From NCBI GenBank assembly GCA_963513935.1, contig OY740768.1, positions 44,882,368-44,946,367 on the forward strand: a stretch of 64,000 nt of DNA. Reading direction: 5' to 3'. The notes under the pieces were generated by a model, which was not told where the DNA came from, searched no databases, and was given only the letters and a program-made list of their open reading frames with translations. This document shows, one piece after another, positions 27,161-40,554 of this stretch. The position numbers and the translations under genes were made by a program. This DNA comes from Aphrophora alni (Eukaryota > Arthropoda > Insecta > Hemiptera > Aphrophoridae). The stretch's first letter is position 1; every line of letters begins with the position of its first letter.

Positions 27161-28129
27161 GACAAATAGATACAGTTGCGATGAGTTTTATAGCATGAAT
27201 ATATATTTTAATTACATGGTAAAATTATATATATATATTACTAGCCATCCGTTTATAACAGACCAACGTTAACTACCTTATAACTACCACGCTCAAGAGT
27301 TGTTGGCTGACTGAGGGGTAGAAGAAAATCTACTCCAGAGGAAAATCAAAGGCTAACTAACTTATATCCATAATAATAATAATAATCGGTTCAAAAACAG
27401 TATTCAACTCTCTCACACAAACTCTTTCCTATTTGAAATACTATCCAAAAGATATTATTTATGGCCTAACATATTAATAATACAAAATAAATCTACATAG
27501 ACGAGGTCTTATATTTACTTTGAACCAAATTTATACATGTTCTAATTAACCTTGCTTTTCTTATGTCCAAACTCGTCTTAATCATAAATATTATAATATA
27601 AAATAAAGTTTAAATGACAGTGGTCAAGACTTACTTTCGTTTTAGTCAATTATTACTTAACGATAGTTTCATATTATTTATAATTTTTCACCATTGTTTT
27701 GGTATATAAATCTTTACAGTACATAAAATTGAAATAAATTGGTATTGACGATTTAAAGAATTACATCTTTTATGTTCTGGTTGTTACAGCTGTTCTCCAT
27801 GGTAGATTTTTTGATTTAACAACAACTCTCACCAACCGGCAGTTTATTGGAAAGATGGCATAAGTTTTGATTGGGTGATTATGGGTTATATTTTTATACA
27901 AATCTTTACTATTCGTTTTATCGATTTGTTACGTCCCGATATTTCGCAAATACTATTTCGGCAGTTATAGGTGACAGACAGCCGTACAGCATACAAACTG
28001 GCATTATTCCCAAAACAATTATTTAGACTCAAAGAATCTCAAAACGGACAATAACGAAAGATCAATGATCCGTTTGTTGTTCATATTGTACTTCTTGTCA
28101 TCATCTTAATGTAAAATACATTATATAAT

Positions 28130-28720
28130 GTTAAGGTGAACAGGTAACCGGACCTCCTTGCTGCTCTTCACAAGGAAACTTTCATTGGTCCAATTGAAAC
28201 TTTTAAACCCAACGCAACCACTACATGAATCTCAATTAAAACAGGTTTGGAATACTTCTAATGTATTCGAGCCCCAAGAGATATCAGTGTTCATGAATAA
28301 TGAGCTGTGAGTAATTTGAAATTCTTTATGAAAATTGTTGGTAACAAAATGTGTCCACCATTTGCTTTTACACTTCTAACTCTAAATTATATCTAGCAGT
28401 AAATCTCTTATTAGATTTCCAGCTAACAAATTTACCACCATGTAAATCACTGTTTGCGAGTAATATTGTTCCTGTTAAATAGATGTGATGCCCCACAGTG
28501 TCTCATCCTATTGACATAAAACTAGACAAGAGAACATCCTTCAGTCACTCTTAGGGTGGCAAGATGCTAACGTGTTTCTGTGACTACGCACTTAAAAGCA
28601 TTGTAGCCTAAACACTTGGGACATTCAAACAACTTTGCATCTTGATGATTAATGTATACGAGTATATATATCTGTAGAGAACATTTCATTGTTTCAACGA
28701 CAGTTTACATGTGATATGAA
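28130..28720 (+). repeat. Block C, unit 1
   Basis: Aligns with 39235-39830 and, in part, 54890-55330. Landmarks: CTCCTTGCTGCT, CCAATTGAAAC, GTCTCATCCTATTG, CTAGACAAGAGAACATCC, GGGTGGCAAGATGCTAACG, ACACTTGGGACATTCA, TTTGCATCTTGAT. The middle is also related to block B. Confidence 0.75.
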
Positions 28721-29689
28721 CCATTAATAAAAACAATTTTCTTTTATATAAAATAATTATTTTCAGACATCAGATTGTGTAATTGTGTGGAAAATAAAAA
28801 ATAAATAAATAAATAAAAAAAATAAAAATACGTTGGAAAAAATGTAATAAAGTTGAATTTTTATAAAACAAATATTTATTAATTTTTAAAGTTCTCCGTA
28901 ACTCATTGCTCTAAAAATGAACACCCTAAACAGAAATATTTCAATATGAATGTGAAATTACCTGACTATTTATAGAGGAGCTGTATGGAGTGATTAGTTA
29001 CGAGACAACAGGAGTATCTTTTAAAATAGAACCTTGCAAAAAGTCGAGAAAGAACAATAAATTCCTTATTTGAATTAGAAATAAGGATGTTTTATGTTTT
29101 TAAAATGAAGCAATATAAATAAAAAATTTGAAACCGGGTAAAATAACGGCAACTGATTATCTTTTATCCCTGTAAATATTATGGTAATAAAGAAACAAAT
29201 TTAAGAGTAGAATTTCGTTAGATTTTAAAAATCTATACAAACAATTCTGCCTAACTACATCTACGATCATAAATTTATCATAAGATTAATAAGATTGAAG
29301 TTGCCTCGTGGAAGCAAAAACTTTGAAATTCTAGTTTTGAGTCAGACAACCCACTTGTATTCGAATCACAATGTTATTTTCTGTTTCATTACTTTTAAAA
29401 GGGGCGTAAACTTTGTAATAATGGGAATGTAAATAATATAATTGTAACATTTTCCCCCTATAACTATTTCCATATTTCAAATTAAAGATAGAAGCATTGA
29501 AATAATTTCGTGCAGTGTGTATATTTATACAGATACCTATTTAATTCTTATATTTCACATGAGAATAAAAATTGAACATACATTCTCACAAACAATTTTC
29601 TAATTTTAAAGTTATAATTTGTTTGTTGTAGATAATGAATCACTGAGGGGTTAAAAAGCGTTTTAAAAAATACTCCCTCACAAGTCCAC

Positions 29690-29990
29690 CTCTATATGTA
29701 TTCATTTCAAGTAAATTAACCCTGGTAGGGAGCATGAGTTTCGATTGGTTTGGCAATATGTTTATCAAACTAAATGTTGAAGCACACATGTTCTGCATTA
29801 TCTACGTATCGTAAAACGATAAGCTTCCGTTTAATACATATCCGTCACATAGCAGAGAGATAAGCCGTACCCTAGTTAAATGAGTGATCATAACATGAAT
29901 TATTTTCCTTCATATTTAGTGTAGTGCATTTGTAGTATTACACCTCCAAGTATTTTTTTTTAAATTCTAGTTTCAATACTGAACACGTTT
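29690..29990 (+). repeat. Block D, unit 1
   Basis: Shares TAAACTAAATG-type start, CGTAAAACGATAAGCTTC, CCGTCACATAGCAG and TAGTGTAGTGCATTTGTAG with units 2 and 3. Confidence 0.7.
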
Positions 29991-30268
29991 ATTCTATTCC
30001 TTTACACTGTTTCACATAAAATATCTAATACTATTTAAGATAATGAAATAACTAACAACTATATTCTTCATTGTTCTAATCTTCATTGAGAATTCAAGTT
30101 GTAAACTTTCTACTTCATTATATAAGTAAATAGTAATTCATTAAAGTAATATAACTTATTTTTGTATAAATAACTACAAATAATAAATAAAAAATTCATG
30201 AATTTGTTTATCAAAGTGTTAAACCTCTAATTACAGTGTTCATCGTAGATATAAATCATACAAAGAAT

Positions 30269-30269
<1 letters not shown>

Positions 30270-30331
<62 letters not shown>
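30270..30331. repeat. TA dinucleotide microsatellite
   Basis: About 31 TA repeats, about 280 bp after block D. A TA tract occupies the corresponding place in unit 3 (57230-57280). Confidence 0.97.
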
Positions 30332-30335
<4 letters not shown>

Positions 30336-30539
30336 TTTATTTAACAATGCTACAAAAGATAAGAGAGTAAACATATTCAATGATAAGAAAGATAAAAAAA
30401 ATAAAATAATTAACCCTTAAAATATTATTTCATTAATAGATAAATCAACAAAAAATTAAAAATTCATAAAATATAAGAAGTAATGTAAATAACGCAAATA
30501 TATAAGCCCTGTAAAAATAGGCACTACAGAGGTAATATC

Positions 30540-31340
30540 TAATATCATGAATATTCTTCTACTATTCTGAAATATTCACTATAAATATATTATTTTAACG
30601 CAGGTTGTTATAACTTTGCTTTAATTTTATTCCAACTTAAGCTATTTAATAATCTTAATGATATAAAAGCAATAATAGGGATTTAATTTCAAATGAAATT
30701 AGGTTTTATTTATCTCTTAATAAAAAGGAAATAAAAAAGGTAATTAACTAATTATATGAATTATAATGCTAATAAAAAGGACAATAACGTTTTTAGTAAT
30801 CATTATCCAAAAAGTAGATGCTTTATACTTTTAAAAATGCAGAGGTTTTAAATCAAATAAGTTATACATTTAAATCTTAAACGGGAGTAACAAATTAATA
30901 AAAAAATACTTAATTTACAAATTAAATGTGTAATCCTTTCAATATTAAAGAATTAATGTGTTCAAAATGATATGGATATAAAAAGATGCAGTGACAAGAC
31001 TAGAATATTTTGGCAACATAATCCACGTAACTAAAACATATTTATTAATAAATATTGTGGTTCAGTACAGGGCCAGATAGCAGAATTACGCATAGGTCCT
31101 AGTATACACTATAATAAGCCAGTTTTAGAGAATTGAATACTAAAATTATTTATCTGATTTAGCTAAATGTGTTAGGGCCTAAATCTAAGCTGTTGAACTG
31201 TTGAGCTAGATGTGGTAGTATTTCATCTTTGAAATGGGTTATCTTTCCACACTTATAGGTTGTGAGAAGAAATGTAGAGGTGCAATATTCAGGAATGTTG
31301 GAAGCTCATAGTTAGGCTCAACTCTGCTATCATAAGGTAT
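30540..31340 (+). repeat. Block E, unit 1
   Basis: Diverged match to 42990-43760 and 57300-58200. The clearest part is AGGAATGTTGGAAG...TAGGCT near 31290, equivalent to the GTGAATGTTGGAAGTAGAGTAGGCT segment near 43720 and CGGGAATGTTGTAA near 58160. Confidence 0.55.
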
Positions 31341-32399
31341 GTAGATTATTTGTTACTTTGTCTTAAGACGTTCAAATCCACCGAAAGATGTCGTCGCCGA
31401 ACTCGTCAGAAAACGGTTACGTATAAAAGGGACGTTTCCAGGAAACATTGACTTTTCTTTCTATATCATAGCGTGAATGATGGTAAACAATATTTATTTT
31501 ACTTGTCATTTTTGCTAACTTTATATGTATTACGTCAATCCCTGGCCTATTTTTTGCATAATTGAATTATTCTGATGTTAAATAATCTTATTGTGTTCTG
31601 GACGTTAATTTTCAGATATTTGAGTGTTGTAGAATAAGCAATTGAGCTCTTCGATTAGTAAAGTAAGCACGATGCCTAGGTATTCGTCATAATTCCATAG
31701 ATTAAAGCATATTTTTAATATTTCGGTGTGTTCCCTTCGTACCTAAAATTATGTTTATGAATGATAATTGTATGTGATATATGATAATTCATATTGTTAT
31801 ACTCTATAGAGCGTGTTAACAAAATATTTAATTAAATTTGAAAAAAATACATATGACAAAACAAGAGCATAGTAATGTTCTTTAGATCATAATATTTGAA
31901 AACAACCATAATATTTTTACACTCTTGACATTATGTTTTTGGATATTGATTAATAACCAAATATGAAATAAATTACAGTTTTTCGACAATACACTACACC
32001 GATATAGTATTAAAATCGATATCATGTTGCTTTCGTGGTTTATACTTATCTGAGAGATAATACTGAAGTGTTGCTTTATGTATTGCAGTTAAATGATAGT
32101 GTAAACACAATTAAAGAAATTTCACTTTATCCTTATTAAACCAAAAAATTATATATCATAATATTGCCTCTGTACAATAAGAAATAATATTAAATTGATG
32201 TGCGAAAACATGTTTTACTGATCAGATGATTTTTTTTTTTTTTTAATTCAAAGCATGAACATAAACTTATTTTTTTCATTGAAAATAATTTTATGACAGT
32301 TACACAAGAGTAAACGTACTTAAAAGTCTCATTTTTTTTAAATTTTAACTGATAACATTATGTTATAACAAGTGTGATATTTATAATATTATGTTACTT

Positions 32400-32860
32400 C
32401 TAACGAACCAAAAAATATAATATTTTTATCATTTTCCCTCAGAACTAAATTAGCATTATAGTTAATGTTTCAGACAAAAGTACCAAGTGTTTAATCGATA
32501 GTCCTATTATTCCCAAAAAGATTTTTTTTCTAAAATTAAAAAAAATTGCTGCATCATGAAAGTTATTGATCGATATTAACTTAACCAAACCTAAACTTTT
32601 ATAACGACCATTAAAACTATTATAATGATCTCCTACCATCACCAACAAATTAATTTTAATTAGTTTATAAAATACCAAAGAGTTGGTGTGAGGTAGGTAA
32701 TACAATCAGAAATTCTATTTTATATTTGTTCTTCAATGGCGTCATCCAATAGGTTTGCATTCAAATGATTATAAATATTCCATTTGATATAAAAGTTAGA
32801 ACAATATGTTAAAGTTTCTATTTATAATTATTAGTAGTATTATTTTATCTAGAAGTTGAT
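32400..32860 (+). repeat. Block G, unit 1
   Basis: Shares AACGAACCAAAAA, GCATCATGAAAGT and a closing TATTCCATTTGATATAAAAGTTAG phrase with 44740-45110. The last phrase also recurs at 59450-59480 in unit 3. The minus-strand frame 32445-32705 is not conserved. Confidence 0.55.
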
Positions 32861-32929
32861 TAAAACGTGCACTTTATGATAAAATTAACTTTGCATAATA
32901 ATAAACAATAATTATTAATATTTTGTTTT

Positions 32930-33400
32930 GATTTACAATAAAATTATACTCGTTATGTGTTTCCGGTTTGATTAGTTTTCGTTTGAAGCTGATATCACAA
33001 ACTTTAATTAAAATTTAAATGACAAACGGATTATACTAAATCTCTCATTGTTAAGGACAATATTGATTGAATCATAGTTAATGATTATACCTCTATAAAT
33101 TGATGAAACACAAAAAACACATCAACTCAGGTATTATGCATTATAAACCATTGTTCGACTAATGTGGTTTGACAATAGTTAAACTTAATTAACCGAAATT
33201 CATAATCCCTCCATTAAGAAACAAATTTAATCAAAACAATAGTTAGCTGCATCTCCCTAATAGGTCTGGCGTATATTCATCTTTTAAAAGATAAACAGTT
33301 ACGAAAATTGTTTCCCAAGCATATGTATTAAGCGTATGTATTTCATGAATAATCTTTCCATATGTATTCACGATATAATTAATGAGTTATACGGTTGGAA
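32930..33400 (+). repeat. Block H, unit 1
   Basis: Three-way match with 45330-45740 and 59640-59960. Landmarks: GATTAGTTTTCGTTTGAA, ATTGATTGAATCATAGTTA, ACCTCTATAA, ACATCAACT, CTAATAGGTCTGGC, TTTTAAAAGATAAAC. Confidence 0.7.
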
Positions 33401-34239
33401 ATTATCGTTATCACTGGTACGATTGTATTTTTAAATAGATTGTATTTTTGTATATACAAATTGTATTTTTATATAGATTTCTAATAACTATTTTTTTTTT
33501 ATAATTTGTTGAGTCAATACCTACATCTCACTCTCTGAGTGCTTTTAACCAAAATTGTATTATTATGTTTGATCTCTAAAAAGCTTCAAATTTGAAACAT
33601 ACTACAAACCAAAACCGATTTTATTCTGGAAAGCGAAAACTGATGTATCACCTTACTACGTTTCATGCGCTTAGCCAGTTTTATGAGTTTAAGGTTGGAG
33701 AAGTCAGTTAGAGGAATAATAATTATTATTATGATATTCTGATGATTCATTTTAGGGGTTATGAAAGTTTTGTCTCAAAAAAATATAGAAATAGTATAAA
33801 ATATTTTGAGTTTGTTCATATAATTGTTATTTCAAATGTTTATTTAGAATAGCCATCAGTCTTAATTACTGGTCATTCTTGTTTCATTTCTGTAATTTGT
33901 TACATAGCACTATTTGTTACGTCCGACAGTAACAACCTACCTTAATTTAGTTTAACATTGAAACCAGAAAATGAGCTACTATTTTGTTATTTACCGATCG
34001 ATTGTTTAGGTTAAAAATTTTCCAATGGTTAATAAATGCAATTTACGAAATGTTAAACATATTGGTGGGGTGATAAAAGAATAGCATGTTAAATTACTCC
34101 ATCGGCTGGGATCAATCGATATTTTGCGGCGTACCCAGAAAGGAGTTTGAAATAGCTATTACTTCAAGCCAATACTTCATTAAACCAAAAGGGTTTCAAC
34201 TTAATTGCATTTTATATTTAAATATATATAGGTTCCTGA

Positions 34240-34502
34240 TATGTATTCGGTGTAATAAGCTTTACCGTTTACCAATTGGTAAAGTGGTTGGTTTCATCAG
34301 AAACACATTGGAATCAATCTTATTAAATAATCAATACATTTGAGCCTTTATTTAGACTGCAGTAAAACTCCAAGAGTAGGCTATATGGCGAATAAAATAT
34401 ATGGCGCTTACGTTTTCTGGGACTTTTATTGCTTTAATAAATGTATTATTCTACAAAGATCTGCACCATGAACGACAAGTAGGTTCCATTTTATGGTAAT
34501 AT
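34240..34502 (+). repeat. Block I, unit 1, left part
   Basis: Strong match to 49620-49850 and 62945-63180: ACACATTGGAATCAATCTTA, GACTGCAGTAAAACTCC, AATAAAATATATGGCGC, CACCATGAACGAC. It is interrupted at about 34502 by the retrotransposon and continues at 37258. Confidence 0.85.
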
Positions 34503-37257
34503 ATTTTTTTAAATGAAAAATCTTTATTATTTCTTCCATTATAAAATACAAAATACAATACCACATTTTACATATGCATAGATAGAAATAATAACCACCT
34601 AGGTTATTTACCTGTGAAGGTGGATTTAATATTCTTAAGGATCACTACAGTTTCAATGAGTATTGGAAGGCAGCGAACCAGCCAAACAATAATATAATAA
34701 ACACACAAAACAAAATAACAAAGCACTAAAACAGATGATTAACTCTTCTGAATTACACTTCTTTCACTTTACTTACTATACAACATAATAGTAACATTTC
34801 TAATTAATAGTAAGTTATTGAAAAAATAATCAACGTTTTCTATCTCGAGTATATACTCCTACAAACTCTTGGCAAATTGAACTCTGTTACAAGAAGATTT
34901 TATGTTTAAAGGCAGATAGTTAAAAAATTTTGGTGCCAGAAATATATAAAACTTTTTAAAATGTGACAATTTAGGCATGGGGATAGTTCTGTCAAATCGG
35001 TTTCTTATTGCACCTATTCTATTTTTCCTGCCTGTATTACCATTTCCACTTCTATCAAAAAACATACGCAAAACCTTAAACACATATAAACTCCTGAGAG
35101 GTAGAATTTTTAAACATTTAAAAAGAGGTTCTGTATGTGCTATTCTTTTCTTGTGCATAATTAATCTTATAAAAGCTTTTTGAATAGTTATATATTGCCT
35201 TAAATTCGTGGTGTACGCCCCTCCCCATACTATTAACCCATATTCTATATTTGAGTTTACTATTGCATAATATACTGTTCTGAGAAGTTGTTTATTACAT
35301 ACAAAGGATAACATATAAACAACTCTAATGCGCTTATTTAATTTATTTTTCAAGTAATTAATTTGACTTTTCCAATTAATTTTTGCATCAACATATAGTC
35401 CCAAATACTTAATTTCCTTAACCTGTTCAATTTCTGAGCAACTGCATTTAGAATTAGAACAACTTATTTCATGGTATTTTAATGGACTATTAAAAGCGAC
35501 TGGACTAGTGAAATAAAATAAAATATATATATTTAGTTTTAGGGCTCATTATCATGAAATTGTTAGTAAACCACCATCGTAGAGCCCTAATGTCAGACTG
35601 CATATTCAACTGTAAATCACTAAGTGTACCAGCTTTATAATACAATGCCGTGTCATCGGCAAAGGAAACTAATTTCCCTCGAAAACGTCCATTACATAAA
35701 GTATTTACATATATTAAAAATAGTGGGCCAGAGAGAAATGAACCCTGAGGGATTCCATATTCTATTGACCCTAGATCGCTTGTCACTCTGTCCACTCTAG
35801 TACGTTGGATCCTGCCGCTCAGAAAAGAAGAGAACCACAAAAGCGGAACTCCCCTAACTCCAGCCTCTTGGAGTCTCTTAAGATAGTGTGGTCTACAGTG
35901 TCAAAAGCCTTCATCACATCTACAAAAATACCAGCGCACTTCTTACCCTCATTAATCCCTGTATACACTTCCCCCATGAAATTTAATAATGCTGAATTTG
36001 TACTTAACTTTTGTCTAAACCCAAATTGATTATTACTGAAAAAAATTTTTTGTTCTAGAAAACTGACAAGTCTGTTTTGATAATTTTTTCAAATATTTTA
36101 GAAAATATGGGTAAAAGCGATATGGGCTATAATTACTTGGATCAAATTTTTCATTCGTTTTAAATAATGGAATCACAATGGCTGTTTTTAATTCGTTTGG
36201 GAACTCCCCTGTACTCATACTAAAATTTATTAAGTATACCATGACATCAATAATATATTCTTCAGCTATCTTTATAATACCAGGTGAAATTTCATCATAT
36301 CCTCGGGCTTTTCGATTACTTAACTTTCTTATTATATCACTTACTTCCTGTTTTACAGTTGGTTATAAAAATAAAGAATTCAATAGAGGCTGTGTTTTAA
36401 AAATATTTAGATACTCGCTTTCCTTTTCAGAGTCTAGCCTCTTATCTCCCTTAATACTCTCCCTTAGCTCAGAAGCAACTGAACAAAAATATTTATTAAA
36501 TTTATTGGCAACTTGAACAGGGTCACTAACAATTTCATTATTTTCATCTTTTAAGGTTATATGACAACCAGATTTCCTCGATTCCCCTATAATCTCTTTT
36601 ATAGTGTCCCACTGTTTTTTAGGCATTTGATTATCCCTTACTAAAACATTACTAAAGTATCTATTTTTAGTTTCCCTGATTTTATTTAGTAATTTATTTT
36701 TATAGACATTGTAGTTACCTTTCATTTCCAAATTATGCGGACGATTTTTGCGCCTTTTGAGTTTTTTGCTTTTTATCTTTACCATATTTAATAATTTATT
36801 ATTTAACCAAGGTTTGAGTTTTCTGTTCCTATCATTAACAAAGTTAGGCCTATATGAATTAGCAATACATTGTTAAAATCTACTTATAAATCTCTTAAAA
36901 GCTAAAGAAACATTATCTGCTGAGTATACTTCATCACAGGAAACTTCCTTTATTTTTTCTTTAAATAAATTATAGTCTAATTTTATTTTACAATTTATAT
37001 TATATTCAGTTCTACTAATAATATCTAATTTAAGACAAACAACAGTCATCCTGTGATCTGTTACACCCGTCTCAACCACCCAACTAATATTTTCAACACC
37101 TAGCTTTAGAGCACTCCTTATTAGAATATGATCTATACACGTACATGAGCTCATTGTTACTCTTGTGGGTTGCTTTATAAGTGAAACCAAGCCATGACTC
37201 GCTATATGCAGCAGGTAATTATCTAATACACGGGAATGTTCTTAAGTATTTATATTA
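34503..37257 (-). mobile_element. 5'-truncated non-LTR (LINE) retrotransposon
   Basis: A 2.75-kb insertion in block I of unit 1, oriented minus. Its 3' end is at the left: an A tract (T on plus, 34504-34510) preceded by an AATAAA-type signal (TTTATT on plus near 34521). Its 5' end at about 37250 lies inside the endonuclease domain, so ORF1 and the endonuclease N-terminus are missing, as expected from incomplete target-primed reverse transcription. Comparison with units 2 and 3 shows the empty site. A short duplicated AATAT (34498-34502 and 37258-37262) may be the target-site duplication. The clade looks like the Jockey/CR1 type of arthropod LINEs by general motif style, not by tree. Confidence 0.85.
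34859..37245 (-). pseudogene. LINE ORF2 remnant: endonuclease and reverse transcriptase
   Basis: Read right to left in several broken frames. (1) 37245-36873: C-terminal apurinic-type endonuclease, with CIDHILIR and the later TDHRMTVVCL, the usual SDH motif with T for S. (2) 36785-36363: linker between endonuclease and RT, with KKQWDTIKEIIG and ANKFNKYFCSVASELRE. (3) 36242-36033: start of the RT, STGEFPNELKTAIVIPLFK and DPSNYSP. (4) 35840-35505: RT core, with YGIPQGS, PLFLIYVN and the catalytic FADDTALYY (both Asp kept, about residues 61-63 of that piece). (5) 35404-34859: thumb and C-terminal part, GLYVDAKINWKSQI, YYAIVNSNIEYGLIVWGGA, ending in VQFAKSL and a stop. At least four frame breaks make it non-functional, though divergence is moderate, so it is younger than the surrounding duplication. 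Confidence 0.9.
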
Positions 37258-37450
37258 AATATTTGATTGTATTATTTACGGTCCACATAATATATAACAG
37301 TAGTTTTGGGTACTGAAGATTTTAAGATGAAAACAATGTCCCTCTAACATAAAGATAAGAACTATATCCTGTCAAAAACAAAACATGTCATACATCACAA
37401 GTTTGAAAACCACTACTGATAGTTAGAATTCCCACAGCTTGTTTTACTTA
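37258..37450 (+). repeat. Block I, unit 1, right part
   Basis: Resumes at ATTTGATTGTATTATTTACG, identical to the phrase at 49853 in unit 2, and stays alignable with units 2 and 3 through ATGTCCCTCTAACAT and ACAAAAC for about 150 bp. Confidence 0.8.
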
Positions 37451-38364
37451 TCAAAACTTGTTATTTTTCCCAAAACTAATCATATTTCAAGCTTGGATAT
37501 TTATATAAAAAATAAAAATTTGTTCCCAATATATCGTATATTTTATAGTTTACAAAATATTGGGGTTTTGAAGTAATTATCAAATATTTTCTAGTTTAAT
37601 AACATAAAGACAATATCAATTTAATTTTGTTTTTATTAGGTATTTTTGTAATTCTGGTTTTTATAATTTCATATAATGTTGTTGTTTATATTATCAGGAA
37701 TTCTTTGGTTTATAATTAGTTTAATCGGATAATGTGCGTATTTTACAAGATAATTCGTAGGATAATTATTACGTGAACAAAACGTCAAATTACTATAACA
37801 CGGAAAACTTATATTTTGCCTTTAAAACATCGAATGTTTTATTAGAGTCTTCCGTATATTTTAGGTTAAGGTTTTTTTAACTAGTATGGTACGATCTATT
37901 CTAATGAGCACATACAGCACAACAAAAACAACAGCACAAAAATAATGTTTTGTTTAATTTTATTTCACATTATGCGCAAAGGCTCACTGGTATTTTTCCA
38001 TGTATTAGGATGTTTTTATACAGTTTATATCAAATATTTTATTAGCGGTCAAGTTTTCCAATCGAAACATGTATTGCGAAAATTATTTTGTTCAAATAAA
38101 AAATTTAACAAGTCAAGTTTATTCAGGCTAATAACTTCCTAACAATAATACTGTCTGAATGAATAACTGACAAATGTATTATAATTTAAAGCTACAAATG
38201 TTATTTTCGCAAAACGAATGTTTAATATTGATCCACACCTAACTCTTCATTACTGTATACGTACTTCGAAAAATGTATTCAACCTTTCTCCCAAAAAGAT
38301 AGAAATTTAATTTAAAATATATTAAAAATAATAAAACAAGATACCCAACACTTTTAAAGTTATA

Positions 38365-38800
38365 AAATAAGTAAATATCTATTTCATAGATGTGACATAT
38401 GACAATAGTAACAGTTTACTTTAGTGTTTATACCTATAATTGTTGTCAATGCTTGTATATAGTTACTAAAATAGTTATGATTAGTGAGTTAATTGGTGTT
38501 AAACTCAAGTCGTAATATCGCCCCATTGTTGTCGCATTAGTTTCATAATTTATTTTGGCACATAACCAGATAAGAAAATACACCCCACTCACTTCCCAGG
38601 AAGAACGTTGGCAAGATGCTAACCTATGCCTATCGACCTTCGCTCTAATGATATTGTAAAATAATCTGTCAGGATGTTCACACAACTTCACATCTTGATT
38701 GAAAATATACTTGAGGAGAACTTTATCGTAGACTTGTATCATCATAAACAACACACCAACGTGATATTTTGTAGCTATTACTGAAACATTGCACGGTATT
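38365..38800 (+). repeat. Block B, unit 2
   Basis: Carries ACCAGATAAGAAAA, GGCAAGATGCTAACC, TCTAATGATATTGTAA, GTTCACACAACTTCACATCT and ACTTTATCGTAGACTTGTAT. On the minus strand it holds a 102-codon frame (38754-38446). Unit 3 keeps a similar translation (QDVKLCEH, VDRQTLASC) but with stops. Confidence 0.75.
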
Positions 38801-39134
38801 ATTTAGATTAAGTATGTTTTTAATTTGATTTTATTAATTATTTAAACATACGTTTAAGTTTAAAGTAGTATAATTATGTTTACCTTAAGAATTTACCACT
38901 GAGTTTTGGATGAAAATCTGCTTAACTAGCTTTTACTACGTATTGGTGACGACAGAGTGATTAACACTTTCTTTAGAGTTGATAACTGACTGCTGAGATA
39001 CAAAGTGGTACAAAATCTGATCAAATCTAATGCAATAGAGCAAATACATATGTTTATTCTTTTATAAAGAATATAGGTGAAACAAATTATCTATACAGGC
39101 AAATTTACACATGGAACAAAATAACGTTAAAAAC

Positions 39135-39161
39135 AAAAAAAAAAAAAAAAAAAAAAAAAAA
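39135..39161. repeat. Poly(A) tract
   Basis: About 27 uninterrupted A at the left edge of block C in unit 2. It could be a simple mononucleotide run or the tail of an old retroposed sequence; nothing upstream identifies one. Confidence 0.9.
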
Positions 39162-39234
39162 GGTAACAATCCTCGATGACACTAAGCTGTTTTAACATAG
39201 TAATATAACATACATTTATTAAGATTTACAATTA

Positions 39235-39830
39235 ATTAAAGCGAACAAAACTACCAGGATCTCCTTGCTGCTTACGAAGGGAAGACATTTATTAGGCTAA
39301 TTGAAACCTGAAATACCCCAAAATAAACATAACTTGAATATAAAAGAGTTTTAGATTACCCTTAAGTGGTCCTAGCCAAAATATGACGATATTTGGGCAC
39401 GTGAGAGAAATTTGTAATTATCTTTAAAACTTGTGATGATAAAATGTGTACACCATTTGCTTTTGTGTTAAAGTCTCTTATTAAAGTCTCCCTAAACTTT
39501 CACAAATTAACACGCTGTAAAATATTATTTGAGTGTAATATTGTTCATTTTATATTCGTGTCATATAGATGTGATATCCCATAGTATCTCATCGTGTTGT
39601 CATAAAACCAGACAAGAGAAAATCCCTTTGTCACTCTTGGGGTGGGAAGATACTAACGTTTGTCTGTTACTATTTACTTAATGGCATCGTAACCTAAACA
39701 CTTGGGACATTCATACAAATTTGCATCTTGATACTTAACGTATACGAGTTGAGATAATATCTGTAAAGCATGTTTCACTGTTTCAACAGCAGTTTATATG
39801 TGATATGAAGCTTTAATAGGAACGATTTTA
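39235..39830 (+). repeat. Block C, unit 2
   Basis: Matches unit 1 closely: TCTCCTTGCTGCT, CCAGACAAGAGAA, CACTCTTGGGGTGG, ACTAACGTTTGTCTGT, ACACTTGGGACATTCATACA, TGTTTCAACAGCAGTTTA, ATGTGATATGAA. Confidence 0.75.
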
Positions 39831-40490
39831 TTGTTTTATAAAATAAATATAGTAACACTTCAGAGTGTATATTCCGAAACAGAAAAAATATTACGAAATT
39901 AATAATAAAAATGAAAGCAACGAGAATTTGTAATGGAGACGTAAATGTTTATTATGTTTGGAGGTTCTTGCAATCATTGTTAAATATGTTGTTTTAAGGT
40001 TGGAAACTCTAATCGGCAAAGATTCCCGATGAATACTGAAATATCAGTTTGTAGATGAGCAGCGTGGCGTATTCAGTTGTCGTATCAACCCTGCTTATAT
40101 TGCTCTTAACTTAAAACTCCTAAGAAATCGGGAATGTACAGTAAATTATTAATGGAAGTATAATAATGGACTATAATAAGTGGAAATTTATATAACACAT
40201 AAAAACTGGAGTGGATAATCTTAACTGACAATCTTCTATCGTTGAAAAAAAACAATAAACGGAAGATACGAATATTATTACATTGTAAGCATTCGTATAA
40301 CACATTCTGTGGACTCATGTAACTAAGGAAAGAAGTTTATTATTATAGCCGTTTTATTGGCCCTCTTGAAACGCCAATTTTATAAAAAAATTCAAAACAT
40401 GATCATTTATTACGGTTTGATAAAAAAAAAGTTTTCGGATAAAAAGATATATTTGTTATCGAATTCCGTTGTTAAGAAATAAATAACAAA

Positions 40491-40494
40491 ACAA

Positions 40495-40554
<60 letters not shown>

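Larger units (their letters stand above)
26640..37450 (+). repeat. Large tandem unit, copy 1
   Basis: First of three diverged, same-orientation copies. It contains blocks B (26.7 kb), C (28.1), D (29.7), a TA tract, E (30.5-31.3), G (32.4), H (32.9) and I (34.24), in that order. Block I is split by a retrotransposon; without that insert the unit is about 8 kb. Blocks J and K, present in the other units, are not recognisable here, so this copy has lost them or the others gained them. Confidence 0.7.

Noticed and set aside
34977..35183. Plus-strand frames inside the retrotransposon (also 35805-36029 and 36178-36516)
   Set aside because: They are antisense shadows of the reverse transcriptase and linker pieces on the minus strand.
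38446..38754. 102-codon minus frame in block B of unit 2 as a gene
   Set aside because: Related frames in units 1 and 3 are interrupted, and no family is recognised. It is kept only as part of the B/C module finding.
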